Counted from the first letter of the stretch, positions 35,743-45,922 are shown. The stretch: DNA of 64,000 nt from Pelagibius marinus (GCF_014925385.1 NZ_JACSDK010000001.1:186001-250000); one strand, 5' to 3'. Numbers and translations are program-made. Notes: generated from the sequence alone by a model not told the origin.

Positions 35743-35750
35743 GACAGTCC

Positions 35751-36338
35751 ATGTCAGAGAATTCCCCTCCCCAGTGGCACGGCACTACGATCCTCTCGGT
35801 CCGCAAGGGCGACAAGGTGGTGGTGGCCGGCGACGGCCAGGTCAGCTTCGGCGACACGGTCATGAAGTCCAACGCCCGCAAGGTCCGCCCCCTGGGCAAG
35901 GGCAACGTGATCGCCGGCTTCGCCGGGGCCACGGCCGACGCCTTCACCCTCTTCGAGCGCCTGGAAGCCAAGCTGGAGACCTATCCCCACCAGCTGACCC
36001 GGGCCTGCGTGGAGCTGGCCAAGGACTGGCGCACCGACCGCTACCTGCGCCGCCTGGAAGCCATGATGGCGGTGGCCGACGGCACCACCTCGCTGGTGCT
36101 GACCGGCAACGGCGACGTGCTGGAGCCCGAAGACGGCCTGATCGGCATCGGCTCGGGCGGGTCTTTCGCGCTGGCGGCGGCCCGCGCCCTGATCGACATC
36201 GACGACCTGGACGCCGAGGCCATCGCCCGCAAGGCCATGAGGATCGCCGGCGACATCTGCATCTATACGAACGAAAACATCACCATCGAGAGCCTGCCCA
36301 GCACCGCTGTCCCCGGCAGCGGCACGTCAGAGGCCTGA
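35751..36338 (+). CDS. hslV: ATP-dependent protease subunit HslV
   Basis: A 195-residue proteasome-like peptidase. The propeptide is removed before T12, so the mature chain starts '[21 protein letters not shown]', giving the N-terminal threonine nucleophile. '[32 protein letters not shown]' follows as in other members. HslV forms a double hexamer capped by HslU and degrades misfolded and regulatory proteins after heat stress. hslU follows after 13 bases. Confidence 0.98.
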   Translation: MSENSPPQWHGTTILSVRKGDKVVVAGDGQVSFGDTVMKSNARKVRPLGKGNVIAGFAGATADAFTLFERLEAKLETYPHQLTRACVELAKDWRTDRYLRRLEAMMAVADGTTSLVLTGNGDVLEPEDGLIGIGSGGSFALAAARALIDIDDLDAEAIARKAMRIAGDICIYTNENITIESLPSTAVPGSGTSEA

Positions 36339-36351
36339 GGCTCGGAGCACC

Positions 36352-37689
<1,338 letters not shown>

Positions 37690-37713
37690 GATCGCGCCGC
37701 CGAGGGAGCCGTC

Positions 37714-38241
37714 CTACGGCAACCGGAACTCGACTTCTTCGGTGATGGTCGGCGGATTGGCCTTCCAGGCCGACGGCCCCCTGCTGAAGAGGCGATCGGC
37801 GGTCTGGCCGATCAGCATCATGTCGATGGCCAGGCCGTCGCCGGCCAGCGGCATGAAGAGGCGGCTGATGCTGCGCGGCCCCTCGATCTCCGTGTAGGCA
37901 TAGGCGCTGCGGCTGTAGAGCGCGCCGGGCCCCGCCGCGCCGCGCCGGAACAAGGCGCTGATGTGGTCGCGGTAGATGCCCTCGGGCAGTTCCTCGTGCT
38001 GCAGCTTGCCGGTGGGATCGACGCCGATGGCGACGTCGTCGCCGATCAGGCGGAAGCGGAAAAAGCGTCCATCCTGCAAGACGTCGACGATCATGACATA
38101 GGGCAGCAGCGGACCGAGCTCGGCGGTGTCGATATCATCGCCCGCCGGCCAGGACCGGCCGTTGCGCTTGTCGTGCCAGTAGAGATAGAGGTCGCGCAGA
38201 TGCGGTTCGGGAATCCTGCTGGCGTCACCGGGGCGGGTCAT
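37714..38241 (-). CDS. PAS domain protein (PAS_5-like)
   Basis: A 175-residue stand-alone PAS protein of the same family as the one near 29 kb. 'LRDLYLYWHDKRNGRSWPAGDDIDTAELGPLLPYVMIVDVLQDGRFFRFRLIGDDV' is the N-terminal half and 'RLFMPLAGDGLAIDMMLIGQT' the last strand. No catalytic or output domain is attached. It is the last gene of a three-gene leftward run, 8 bases after the XRE regulator. Confidence 0.8.
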   Translation of the reverse strand: MTRPGDASRIPEPHLRDLYLYWHDKRNGRSWPAGDDIDTAELGPLLPYVMIVDVLQDGRFFRFRLIGDDVAIGVDPTGKLQHEELPEGIYRDHISALFRRGAAGPGALYSRSAYAYTEIEGPRSISRLFMPLAGDGLAIDMMLIGQTADRLFSRGPSAWKANPPTITEEVEFRLP

Positions 38242-38249
38242 AGGGAGCC

Positions 38250-38654
38250 TCAGTCCTCCCCGCCGTCGCCGTCGGTCTTCATGAGCGCGTCGCGCCGGCT
38301 GCCCGACGGGTCGACCTGCTCGAGCAGCCGGTCGAGCGCCGCCTCGTCCATCGCCGAAACCCGCTCGGCCAGCAGGTTGGCCAGCAAGGTCGCCTTGGCG
38401 CTGAGGCCTGCGGTGTCCACCACCACGCGCGGATGCGACAGGTCGGCGAGCTGCTGCAGTTCCTCCGCCTCGTCCCAGATGATGCCGAGGAACTGGCAGA
38501 CCCGGTGCACGAAGCGGCGGCTCGGCTTGCCGCGGCGGCCGTGCTCCATGGCGGAGAGGTAGGCCGGCGAGACCTGCAGGCCGGCGGCCATGTCCTTCAG
38601 CGCCAGGCCGCGGGCGGCGCGGATGGCGCGCAACTTTTCCCCGAACGGCGTCAT
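38250..38654 (-). CDS. XRE family transcriptional regulator
   Basis: A 134-residue protein with an N-terminal Cro/C1-type helix-turn-helix: 'FGEKLRAIRAARGLALKDMAAGLQVSPAYLSAMEHGRRGKPS' (about 4-46). The rest is an acidic helical tail ending 'KTDGDGGED'. The ATG directly abuts the stop of the GFA gene. As a small DNA-binding protein cotranscribed with its neighbours it probably regulates its own operon. Confidence 0.9.
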   Translation of the reverse strand: MTPFGEKLRAIRAARGLALKDMAAGLQVSPAYLSAMEHGRRGKPSRRFVHRVCQFLGIIWDEAEELQQLADLSHPRVVVDTAGLSAKATLLANLLAERVSAMDEAALDRLLEQVDPSGSRRDALMKTDGDGGED

Positions 38655-39158
38655 CTAAGGTTCCGACTCGTCATAGAGGCCGTGGGCCTGGTGCCACTCG
38701 GCCAGTGATTCTTCCGGATACTCGGCATAGCGGTTGGTGCTCTTGGCCTCGGGCGGCAGCTTCACCCAGGAGGGCTTGGAATCCAGCATGATGAAGACGC
38801 TCTCCGGCGCCGCCGGCAGGGGCGTGTCGATGGCCGAGGCAAAGGGGTGCACCAGCTCCGGCCAGCGTGGATCGTAGGCATAGAGCGCCGAACCGCAGTG
38901 CTTGCAGAAATGGCGGCGCGCCGGGCTGACCTCGTCCGGCCCGGCCCCGCCGGCGCCGCGCGCCTGGTAGACCGTGACGTGCTCCTCGCCCTCGACCTTC
39001 AGGGTCGCGAAGACCCCCGAGAGGTTGATGGCGTAGCCGCCCCCGCCCGCCGTCTTGCGGCAGATCGAGCAGTAGCAGCGCATGTAGGGCACCGCGGCGC
39101 GTGAGAACACGGAGAACGTGACGGCGCCGCAGTGACAGGATCCTTTCAGGTGCGGCAT
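38655..39158 (-). CDS. GFA/CENP-V family zinc protein
   Basis: A 167-residue member of the glutathione-dependent formaldehyde-activating (GFA) family. The zinc cysteines are C8/C10 in 'GSCHCGAVTF', 'MRCYCSICRKT' and 'HFCKHCGSALYAYDP'. Founding members bind S-hydroxymethylglutathione; most others have no proven activity. It is first in the GFA-XRE-PAS run. A small inverted repeat lies 19 bases upstream of its start. Confidence 0.92.
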   Translation of the reverse strand: MPHLKGSCHCGAVTFSVFSRAAVPYMRCYCSICRKTAGGGGYAINLSGVFATLKVEGEEHVTVYQARGAGGAGPDEVSPARRHFCKHCGSALYAYDPRWPELVHPFASAIDTPLPAAPESVFIMLDSKPSWVKLPPEAKSTNRYAEYPEESLAEWHQAHGLYDESEP

Positions 39159-39176
39159 GGCAGACCCCGCTGTCAC

Positions 39177-39194
39177 CCAGACGAAACTGTCTGG
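39177..39194. promoter_or_regulatory. Small palindrome upstream of the GFA-XRE-PAS run
   Basis: CCAGAC-GAAACT-GTCTGG is a perfect 6-bp inverted repeat with a 6-base spacer, just upstream of the GFA start codon. An XRE regulator usually binds such short dyads, so this is a candidate operator for the regulator encoded downstream. The assignment is by position only. Confidence 0.35.
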
Positions 39195-39281
39195 CGCATA
39201 ACCGGATCGGAGTTTAGCGGGTTCCGCGGCGGAAGGCGATTCCTCGTTGCGGCGCGCAAAAGTGCCGCCGCCCCCGAAAGA

Positions 39282-39878
39282 TCAGCGCCGGCGGCGCAGC
39301 AGGACGTAGAGGGCCCCGGTGCCCCCGTGCTTCTGCTGGGCGTAGTCGAAGGACAGCACCCGCGCCCGGTTCGGCGTCTCGTTCAGCCAGCGCGGCACGT
39401 TGGCGCGCAAGACGCCGCCTTCCTCCTTGTGCAGGCCCTTGCCGGTGACGATGAGGACGCAGCGCTTGCCGGCCGCCTGACAGTCGGCCAGAAAAACCTC
39501 CAGGCGGCGGTGCGCCTCGGCCTGGCGCAGGCCGTGCAGGTCCAGGGTGGCCTCGATGGGCAGCTTGCCGCGGCTGAGGCGCTCGGCCTTGCGGCGGTCG
39601 ATGTCGGCGCGGCTGCCGTGGGTCAACTCCGGCTGCGGGCGGGGACGGGGCGAGGGCGCGGCGGGCACCGGATGGGTCGCGGCGGTACCGGTGGCGCGGC
39701 GTTTCTTTGGCGCGGCCTGGGGCTCGCCGGCCTGGGCCGCCGCCGGGTCGTGCAGCAACTCCGCGGCGCGGGAGTAGAGCCGGTCGCGCCCACTCAGCGG
39801 CTTGATCTGGCCGGCCATGTGATCCCAGAGGCGCCGGTCCTCGGGCGAGAGAACCGGGTCCTTTCGCTTGCCGCTCAT
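39282..39878 (-). CDS. Smr domain protein
   Basis: A 198-residue protein with a Pro/Ala-rich N-terminal half and a C-terminal small MutS-related (Smr) domain: 'ATLDLHGLRQAEAHRRLEVFLADC' (DLHG signature), 'CVLIVTGKGLH' and 'GGTGALYVLLRRRR'. Smr domains are nicking nucleases in some proteins and act on RNA in others; no target is evident. In alphaproteobacteria it is often found beside mltA and timA; here those genes are about 4 kb away. Confidence 0.92.
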   Translation of the reverse strand: MSGKRKDPVLSPEDRRLWDHMAGQIKPLSGRDRLYSRAAELLHDPAAAQAGEPQAAPKKRRATGTAATHPVPAAPSPRPRPQPELTHGSRADIDRRKAERLSRGKLPIEATLDLHGLRQAEAHRRLEVFLADCQAAGKRCVLIVTGKGLHKEEGGVLRANVPRWLNETPNRARVLSFDYAQQKHGGTGALYVLLRRRR

Positions 39879-39911
39879 CGCCCCTCCGCCATCACCTCGC
39901 GCCGTCCCGCC

Positions 39912-40607
39912 TCAGCCCGCGGCGGTGTCGCGGTCGTCCACCAGCAGCACGTGCAGGCGGCGCGGCCCGTGCGCGCCCAGCAGGATGGTCTGCTCGATGT
40001 CGCCGGTGCGCGAGGGGCCGGTGATCATGTTGACCGCGCGCGGCATCTTGCCCGGCCCGACCTCTTGGCGCAGCCGCACCCAGGCCTCCTCGTAGGTGCC
40101 GGTCACCTGCGAGGCGCGCAGCACCACGACGTGGTTCTCCGGCAGGAAGTTGAGGGTGACCGGGGCCTCGGGACCGGAGGCCATCATCAGCGTGCCGGTC
40201 TCGGCGATGCCGGCGAAGGCGCCGGTGACCGAGGTGGCGTCCTCGGCCGCGGCGATGCCCTCGGCGATTTCCAGCAGCGGCTGGCCGTCCCAGGGCAGCT
40301 GGCGCAGATCGTCGCGCGGGGCCATGCGGACCTGCGGCGGCAGGTTCTCGTTCTTCAGGTAGTCGGCGACCGCCTGCGGCACCTGGGCCTCGCTGTCGAG
40401 ACGCACCACCGTCGCCGAGAGTTCCTTCAGCATGCTCTCCATCATGTCGAGCTGTTCGGCGTGCGAGACCTGCGCGCGCTGCGGCACCAGGTTGGCATGC
40501 GGCGCGCCGAGACGCTGCTCCAGCTCGGCCCGCGTCGCCTCATCCGGCTGCTCGCGGCGCAGGGAGCGGCGCACCGCGGCCAGGATCTGCTGCTTGGAAC
40601 TGCTCAT
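39912..40607 (-). CDS. lutC: Lactate utilization protein LutC
   Basis: A 231-residue LUD-domain protein (DUF162) corresponding to LutC/YkgG. 'DATSVTGAFAGIAETGTLMMASGPEAPVTLNFLPENHVVVLRASQVTGTYEEAW' contains the conserved core. With LutA and LutB it forms an iron-sulfur L-lactate dehydrogenase that yields pyruvate. Last gene of lutABC, starting in a four-base overlap with lutB. Confidence 0.93.
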   Translation of the reverse strand: MSSSKQQILAAVRRSLRREQPDEATRAELEQRLGAPHANLVPQRAQVSHAEQLDMMESMLKELSATVVRLDSEAQVPQAVADYLKNENLPPQVRMAPRDDLRQLPWDGQPLLEIAEGIAAAEDATSVTGAFAGIAETGTLMMASGPEAPVTLNFLPENHVVVLRASQVTGTYEEAWVRLRQEVGPGKMPRAVNMITGPSRTGDIEQTILLGAHGPRRLHVLLVDDRDTAAG

Positions 40608-42046
40608 GATGCGGACTTGCCTTTCGCCTGGCTTTCCTGGCGCTCGGCCCAGAGCTGCTGAAAGGTCTTGCCCTCAGGCGCCGGGAAGTCGCGGTGCTTG
40701 GTCCAGCCGCGCGCCAGCGGCAGGGCGTCGAAGCGTCCGCGCGCGCGCCCGAAACGGGCCAGCAGGCGCGCCTGCCAGCCGGTGACGAAGTGGTAGAGCT
40801 TCGGCCGGCGCGCGAGGAAGGCCCAGAGGCCGAGGCCGATCCGCACCGCGGGCGGCGAGAGGTGGCGCTCGAACTCGCGCTCGCGCCAGTGGCGCATCAT
40901 CTTCGGCAGGGGGATGCGCATGGGGCAGACGGCCTCGCAGCGTCCGCAGAAGGTGGAGGCGTTGGGCAGGTGTCCGGCCTCGTCGACGCCGATCAGGTTG
41001 GGCGTCAGCACCGAGCCCATGGGTCCGGGATAGACCCAGCCGTAGGCGTGGCCGCCGACCGCGTGATAGACCGGGCAGTGGTTCATGCAGGCGCCGCAGC
41101 GGATGCAGCGCAGCATGTCCTGGAAGTCGCCGCCCAGCATGTTGGAGCGCCCGTTGTCGAGCAGGATGACGTGGTACTCCTCCGGCCCGTCCAGGTCTTC
41201 CGGGCGGCGCGGCCCGGTCGACAGCGTGGTGTAGGAGGAGAACTCCTGGCCCGTCGCCGAGCGCGCCAGCACGCGCAGGATGGTGGTGGCGTCCTCCAGG
41301 TTGGGGACGACCTTCTCCAGGCTGGCGACCACGATGTGGACCCGCGGCAGGGTCTGGGTCAGATCGCCGTTGCCCTCGTTGGTGACGATGATCGAGGTGC
41401 CGGTCTCGGCCACCAGGAAGTTGGCGCCGGTGATGCCGACGTCGGCTTCCAGGAAGCGGCGGCGCAGCATCTGCCGCGCCTCGGCGACCAGCTGCACCGG
41501 CTCGCTGAGCTGGCGTTCGGAAGGCAGCTCCTGGTGATGGTGGCGGAAGTCGGCCTCGACCTGCTCCTTGGTCAGATGCACCGCCGGCGCGATGATGTGG
41601 CTCGGCGGCTCCTTCCTCAGCTGGATGATGTATTCGCCGAGGTCGGTCTCGACGACGTCCAGCCCGGCGTCCTCCATGGCCTGGTTGAGGGCGATCTCCT
41701 CGGAGATCATCGACTTGCCCTTGGTCACCACCTTGGCGTCGACGCGCCGGCAGATGTCGAGCACCGCCTTCACCGCATCCTCGGCGGTGGCCGTCCAGTG
41801 CACCTCGCCGCCGCTGGCCGTCACTTTCTCCTCGTAGCGTTCCAGGTAGAAGTCCAGGTTGGCCAGGGTGTGGTTCTTGATGTCGCGCGCCTCATCGCGC
41901 AGGGCATCGAACTCCGGCAGGCGGGCGCGGGCCTTGGCGCGCTTGTCGATGAAGCCGCTCTTCACGTGCTTCATCGCCTTCTGCAGCGTCTGGTTGGCGA
42001 GCGCCGCGCGGGCGTTGTCCTTGAAGGCGTGGGAGGTGCTCTGCAT
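40604..42046 (-). CDS. lutB: Lactate utilization iron-sulfur protein LutB
   Basis: A 480-residue LutB/YkgF. The N-terminal two thirds is a LUD domain ('GITGANFLVAETGTSIIVTNEGNGDLTQTLPRVHIVV'). Two [4Fe-4S] motifs follow: 'CIRCGACMNHCPVY' (about 315) and 'CGRCEAVCPMRIP' (about 375). The tail is basic. It should transfer electrons within the LutABC lactate oxidase complex. Between lutA (5 bases away) and lutC (overlap). Confidence 0.95.
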   Translation of the reverse strand: MQSTSHAFKDNARAALANQTLQKAMKHVKSGFIDKRAKARARLPEFDALRDEARDIKNHTLANLDFYLERYEEKVTASGGEVHWTATAEDAVKAVLDICRRVDAKVVTKGKSMISEEIALNQAMEDAGLDVVETDLGEYIIQLRKEPPSHIIAPAVHLTKEQVEADFRHHHQELPSERQLSEPVQLVAEARQMLRRRFLEADVGITGANFLVAETGTSIIVTNEGNGDLTQTLPRVHIVVASLEKVVPNLEDATTILRVLARSATGQEFSSYTTLSTGPRRPEDLDGPEEYHVILLDNGRSNMLGGDFQDMLRCIRCGACMNHCPVYHAVGGHAYGWVYPGPMGSVLTPNLIGVDEAGHLPNASTFCGRCEAVCPMRIPLPKMMRHWREREFERHLSPPAVRIGLGLWAFLARRPKLYHFVTGWQARLLARFGRARGRFDALPLARGWTKHRDFPAPEGKTFQQLWAERQESQAKGKSAS

Positions 42047-42051
42047 GGCGC

Positions 42052-42831
42052 TCAGTCGCTCCCCCCGCTGGCCGCTTCACCTATGGCAGGCTGATCGGTC
42101 ATGTCGGCCAGCACCTCGGCCACGTGGCGCACCTCCACCTCCGCGCCGCGGCGCTGCAGCTTGCCGGCCATGTTCATGAGGCAGCCCAGATCGCCGGCCA
42201 GCAGGGTTCCGGCGCCACTGGCCATGATGTTGTCGGTCTTGGCCGTCACGATCTTGTTGGAGATGTCCGGATACTTCACGCAGAAGGCGCCGCCGAAACC
42301 GCAGCAGACGTCGTGCTCCACCATCTCGGTCAGCTCCACCCCGGGAATGGAGCCCAGCAGCTTGCGCGGCTGGTCCTGCACGCCGAGCTCGCGCAGGCCG
42401 GCGCAGGAATCGTGGTAGGTGACCTTGCCCTCGAACCGGGAGTCCACCGTGGTCATGCCGCGCACATCGGTCAGGAAGGAGACCAGCTCGTAAGTACGCC
42501 CGGCCAGGTCCTCGGCCGCCGCCTGCATCTGCGGATCGTCCTCGAAGAGGGTGGGGTAGTGCTCGCGGATCATGCCCGCGCAGGAGCCCGAGGGCGCCAC
42601 CACGTAGTCGAAGCCCTTGAAGGCCTGGATGGTCTGTTCGGCGAGCGCCCGGGTGTCGGCCCGGTCGCCGGAATTGTAGGCCGGCTGGCCGCAGCAGGTC
42701 TGCGCCTGCGGCACCTCCACAGTGCAGCCCGCCTGTTCCAGCAGCTTCACGGCCGCAAAACCGACTGAGGGCCGCATCAGGTCCACCAGACAGGTCACGA
42801 AAAGTCCGACGCGCGGTTGCCCCTCGGCCAT
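42052..42831 (-). CDS. lutA: Lactate utilization protein LutA
   Basis: A 259-residue LutA/YkgE with two CCG cysteine-rich repeats, 'AQTCCGQPAYNSGD' (about 45) and 'HDVCCGFGGAFCVKYPDIS' (about 170), which bind an unusual iron-sulfur cluster as in glycolate oxidase and heterodisulfide reductase subunits. 'FVTCLVDLMRPSVGFAAVKLLE' is the family's start. First gene of lutABC; GGGAGGATCATCC precedes the ATG. Confidence 0.95.
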   Translation of the reverse strand: MAEGQPRVGLFVTCLVDLMRPSVGFAAVKLLEQAGCTVEVPQAQTCCGQPAYNSGDRADTRALAEQTIQAFKGFDYVVAPSGSCAGMIREHYPTLFEDDPQMQAAAEDLAGRTYELVSFLTDVRGMTTVDSRFEGKVTYHDSCAGLRELGVQDQPRKLLGSIPGVELTEMVEHDVCCGFGGAFCVKYPDISNKIVTAKTDNIMASGAGTLLAGDLGCLMNMAGKLQRRGAEVEVRHVAEVLADMTDQPAIGEAASGGSD

Positions 42832-42870
42832 GGATGATCCTCCCAGATCCCGCCCTTATCGCTTTCGGGG

Positions 42871-42899
42871 ATAATGGTATTACCACTTGGGAAAAGCAA
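42871..42899 (-). promoter_or_regulatory. lutABC promoter with LldR-type operator
   Basis: On the minus strand TTGCTT and CATTAT lie 17 bases apart. Overlapping the spacer and the edge of the -10 is TGGT-ATT-ACCA (42875-42885), a perfect match to the FadR-branch GntR operator TNGTNNNACNA used by LldR-type lactate regulators. Binding there would block polymerase. No GntR gene is in the window, so the regulator must be encoded elsewhere. Confidence 0.6.
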
Positions 42900-42934
42900 G
42901 CGGCGGGAGAGCTTTAGGCACCCCGCAGGAAAGG

Positions 42935-43630
42935 TCAGCGGGAAACCGACTGCGGCGGCCGGGCCGGGTCGAAGGTCTTCATGATGCCGGAAATGCCGGG
43001 ATAGTCCGCCAGCGCCTGCCGGGCTGCGGACGCGTCCTGCTGGTAGTTGATCCCCCGGAGGCTGTCGATGTAGCCCCACTTCACGAACTCGAAGTGCCCG
43101 ATGTAGAGGATTTCTCCCGGCGAGACCGTAAAGAGGTAATTACCACGCGCCACCTCCGCCGCTGGATCGATATGAATGCGGGGATCGACGGTGAAATGCC
43201 AGGACTGCCCGCGGCCCCGGTAGTCCTTCTGCCCTTCTTTGGAGCGGACGAAGGTTGTCATCAGATGGGGAAATCCGGCCCCGATCAACGCATAGGCGCC
43301 GGGATCGACCTCCAGGACCGACACCTTCGGCGTCACGTAGGCGGGCTCTTCGGTGAACGCGCTGGCCACGATTGAGGTCTCAAAGGTCGCACCATCGGGA
43401 ACCAGGCGCTCGGTGGCGGGGTCGTATTCCAACCAGAAGGTCGAGAAACTCCTACCGGCCCTGATCTCCTCCTGCTGCTCTTGGGTCACGCTGGTGCCCA
43501 GGATCACGATGGCCTTGTCGCTCGTGGCATCGAATGTCAGCGAGTGGGAGACACCGGGGGCGCCGCTGCAGCCCGACACCAAGGCGCCGGCAACCGCCAG
43601 CGCCGCCAGCCCGCGCCAAAAAGATCTCAT
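42935..43630 (-). CDS. Lipoprotein of unknown function
   Basis: A 231-residue predicted lipoprotein: 'SFWRGLAALAVAGALVSGCSGAPG' with the lipobox near residue 21. A soluble domain follows, rich in beta-strand patterns: 'KAIVILGTSV', 'PGAYALIGAGF', 'GNYLFTVSPGEILYIGHFEF'. The 'sPGEilYiG' strand recalls small envelope lipoproteins that sense or bind ligands, but I cannot place the family. It lies alone, upstream of lutA's promoter in the opposite transcriptional context (same strand, downstream of mltA). Confidence 0.75.
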   Translation of the reverse strand: MRSFWRGLAALAVAGALVSGCSGAPGVSHSLTFDATSDKAIVILGTSVTQEQQEEIRAGRSFSTFWLEYDPATERLVPDGATFETSIVASAFTEEPAYVTPKVSVLEVDPGAYALIGAGFPHLMTTFVRSKEGQKDYRGRGQSWHFTVDPRIHIDPAAEVARGNYLFTVSPGEILYIGHFEFVKWGYIDSLRGINYQQDASAARQALADYPGISGIMKTFDPARPPQSVSR

Positions 43631-43792
43631 GCCCAACCCCCATCAGGATCTGTCCGACATCACTTCGCGCAGCAAGCCGGAGCGGCCCCTTCGCGCGGAA
43701 TACGATCTTTTTAGCGGCCCGCTCGTCCTTTTGGCTAGGCGCAATGCGCGCGGCTCGTTCAAGAAGGCGGGGGAATTCGCGCGGAAGGCGCG

Positions 43793-45028
43793 TCAGCTCG
43801 CGGTCTCGCGGCGCTCGGCGACGGCCTTGGGCAGGAAGAGGTAGTAGCTGCCCTTCTGCTTCATGCGCCCGGCCTCGGCCAGGGCCTCGTCGCCGGAGCC
43901 CCAGAAGAAGTCGCCGCGCACCGCGCCCTTGATGGCGCTGCCCACGTCCTGGGCCACCATGAGGCGCCGCAGCGGCCTGTCGGTCGCCGGCCAGGTGGTA
44001 TCCAGCCACAGCGGCACGCCCAGCGGCAGCAGGGCGGAGTCCACCGCCAGGCTGCGCCCGGGGGTAAGCGCCACGCCCTGGGCGCCGATCGGCCCCTCAC
44101 CGGTGATTTCGCGGAAGAAGATGTAGCGGGCGTTACGCTGCATGACCTCCTCGGCCTTCTGCGGATGGGCGCGCAGCCAGTCGCGGATCTTCTGCATGGA
44201 GGCGCTCTTGCGGTCGATCACCCCTTCGTCGATCAGCGCCCGGCCGATGGCGTAGAAGGGATGGCCGTTGGAGCCGGCGAAGCCGACCCGCGTCACCCGG
44301 CCGTCGGGGAAGACCACCCGGCCCGAGCCCTGCACGTGGAGGAAGAAGGCGTCCACCGGATCACCCGCCCAGACCAGCTCCAGCCCGCGGTCGGCCAGCG
44401 CGCCGGCATCGATCTCCTTGCGGGTCAGGTAGGGCACCAGGCGGCCGTCCTGGACCCGGCCGACCAGCTTCTCGCCGCGCAGGTCGGCGCGGAAGAGGGC
44501 GAGGTCGACGGTCACCAGGTCATCGGGGACCCGGTAAAGCGGTGTCGCCCCGGGGGCGTCGGGCCCGGCGGCGGCTTTCAATTCGGCTTCGTAATAACCG
44601 GTGAAGAGGCCCTCTCGCGCGCCCGCGTTGGAGACGGCGAAGGGCCGGAAATGCTGCTCCAGCGCGGCCCGCAGCGCCGCGTCATCGCCCGCCGTGATCT
44701 GGCCCAGGGCGTCGCAGGGCACGCGCCAGTCCGCCACGCTGCCGGCCAGGGCATCGGGTCCCACCGCGCGGTCATCGGGCTGAGCGAGCAGGCGCCCGCA
44801 GGAGCGGGTCAGCGCCGGCAGGGCCGCCGCCAGATCGTCCTCCTCCCAGCCGGGCAGGGCCGCGAAGTCCACCGGCTCCAGCAGCAGGGCGGGTTCGGCC
44901 GGCGGCAGCTCGGCCTCGGCCTTGGGGGGTTCGGGAGGCTCCTTCGGGGGCGCGGGCTCCTCGCCGCCGCAGGCCGCCAATAGCAGCCCCGCGAGCAGCA
45001 AGGCGCCGGCCAGCGGCGCGGCTTTCAT
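43793..45028 (-). CDS. mltA: Membrane-bound lytic murein transglycosylase A
   Basis: A 411-residue lipoprotein: 'MKAAPLAGALLLAGLLLAACGGEEP' with lipobox LAAC and a Pro/Glu-rich linker. The MltA domain follows ('GLFTGYYEAELKAA', 'FFLHVQGSGRVVFPDGRVTRVGFAGSNGHPFYAIGRALIDEG'). The 3D region 'RLMVAQDVGSAIKGAVRGDFFWGSGDEA' carries the catalytic aspartate. MltA cleaves glycan strands to 1,6-anhydro ends. An ATG seven codons upstream is possible; the chosen one gives a compact signal peptide. Follows timA by 31 bases. Confidence 0.94.
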   Translation of the reverse strand: MKAAPLAGALLLAGLLLAACGGEEPAPPKEPPEPPKAEAELPPAEPALLLEPVDFAALPGWEEDDLAAALPALTRSCGRLLAQPDDRAVGPDALAGSVADWRVPCDALGQITAGDDAALRAALEQHFRPFAVSNAGAREGLFTGYYEAELKAAAGPDAPGATPLYRVPDDLVTVDLALFRADLRGEKLVGRVQDGRLVPYLTRKEIDAGALADRGLELVWAGDPVDAFFLHVQGSGRVVFPDGRVTRVGFAGSNGHPFYAIGRALIDEGVIDRKSASMQKIRDWLRAHPQKAEEVMQRNARYIFFREITGEGPIGAQGVALTPGRSLAVDSALLPLGVPLWLDTTWPATDRPLRRLMVAQDVGSAIKGAVRGDFFWGSGDEALAEAGRMKQKGSYYLFLPKAVAERRETAS

Positions 45029-45059
45029 TCCGGTCCCGATGCGGCCCATCGGGAAGGGC

Positions 45060-45800
45060 TCAATTGGGGCTGCGCGTGGCAACCAGCGCCCAGTTGGGGT
45101 CGCGGCTGCGGGTATTGCGGGCGAAGGTCCAGATGTCGGTGACCTTGGCGACGTGGTTGGGGTCGCCATCGACGATGCGGCCCTCGGCGTCGCGGGTCAC
45201 GTTGACCTGCTCGGATACGAACTTCACGGTCACGAAGGCCGTCTTCTGCTGCATTTCGGCTTCGATGATCTCGGCCGAGGTGATGCCGATCAGCGTGGTC
45301 TCAAGGGTTTCCTTGTTCTCCTCGCGCTCCTTGATGGCGCCGGCGAAGTCGTCGTAGACCTCGTTGGCCAGCAGCGGGCGCAGGGTCTTCACGTCGGCCT
45401 GGGCGAAGGCGCCGACGATCATCTCGAAGGCGGCGCGCGCACCGCCGACGAACTCGCGCGGATCGAAATTGCGGTCGGCGAGCCTGATCTGGGTGATGCC
45501 GGCAGCCAGGGGGCTGTCGGCGATCTCTTCCTCCAGCGCCTCGGCCTCTTCCGGCGGGGCCTCGAAGACCTCGTCCTCGGCCAGGGGCCGGCCGGCCCCC
45601 CGCTCCCCCGCCCGATCGGGAAGCTGGATGACTTTATCGTCGCCGCTCTCGCCTTTGCGGTCCTCTGCCTGGGTGAAAGGATCATAGTCCGGTCGCTTCT
45701 CGTGACCGGTCCTCTTACCCAACACCGAGCGGAGCTTGAGGATAAAAAAGGCTGCGACCGCAGCGAGAATGACTATTTCTATGAAAGTGCCGTCGCTCAT
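45060..45800 (-). CDS. timA: Tim44-like protein TimA
   Basis: A 246-residue inner-membrane protein. One N-terminal helix ('FIEIVILAAVAAFFILKLRSVLG') is followed by an acidic linker. The Tim44/MBA1-like domain comes last ('FVGGARAAFEMIVGAFAQADVKTLRPLLANEVYDDF' through 'VTDIWTFARNTRSRDPNWALVAT'). This is the bacterial relative of mitochondrial Tim44; its function in bacteria is uncertain. The pairing timA-mltA, divergent from fxsA-secB, is a conserved alphaproteobacterial arrangement. Confidence 0.92.
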   Translation of the reverse strand: MSDGTFIEIVILAAVAAFFILKLRSVLGKRTGHEKRPDYDPFTQAEDRKGESGDDKVIQLPDRAGERGAGRPLAEDEVFEAPPEEAEALEEEIADSPLAAGITQIRLADRNFDPREFVGGARAAFEMIVGAFAQADVKTLRPLLANEVYDDFAGAIKEREENKETLETTLIGITSAEIIEAEMQQKTAFVTVKFVSEQVNVTRDAEGRIVDGDPNHVAKVTDIWTFARNTRSRDPNWALVATRSPN

Positions 45801-45922
45801 CCGTTCACATTCGTTGAGGCGCCCCCACTTATGGTACGCCGGGGCGGGCACTGGCGCGAGCTGGCTGGCGTTACCGCCGGGTGATGCGCATTATGTAGGT
45901 AATTGGTAGGGAAAGAGCAAGC

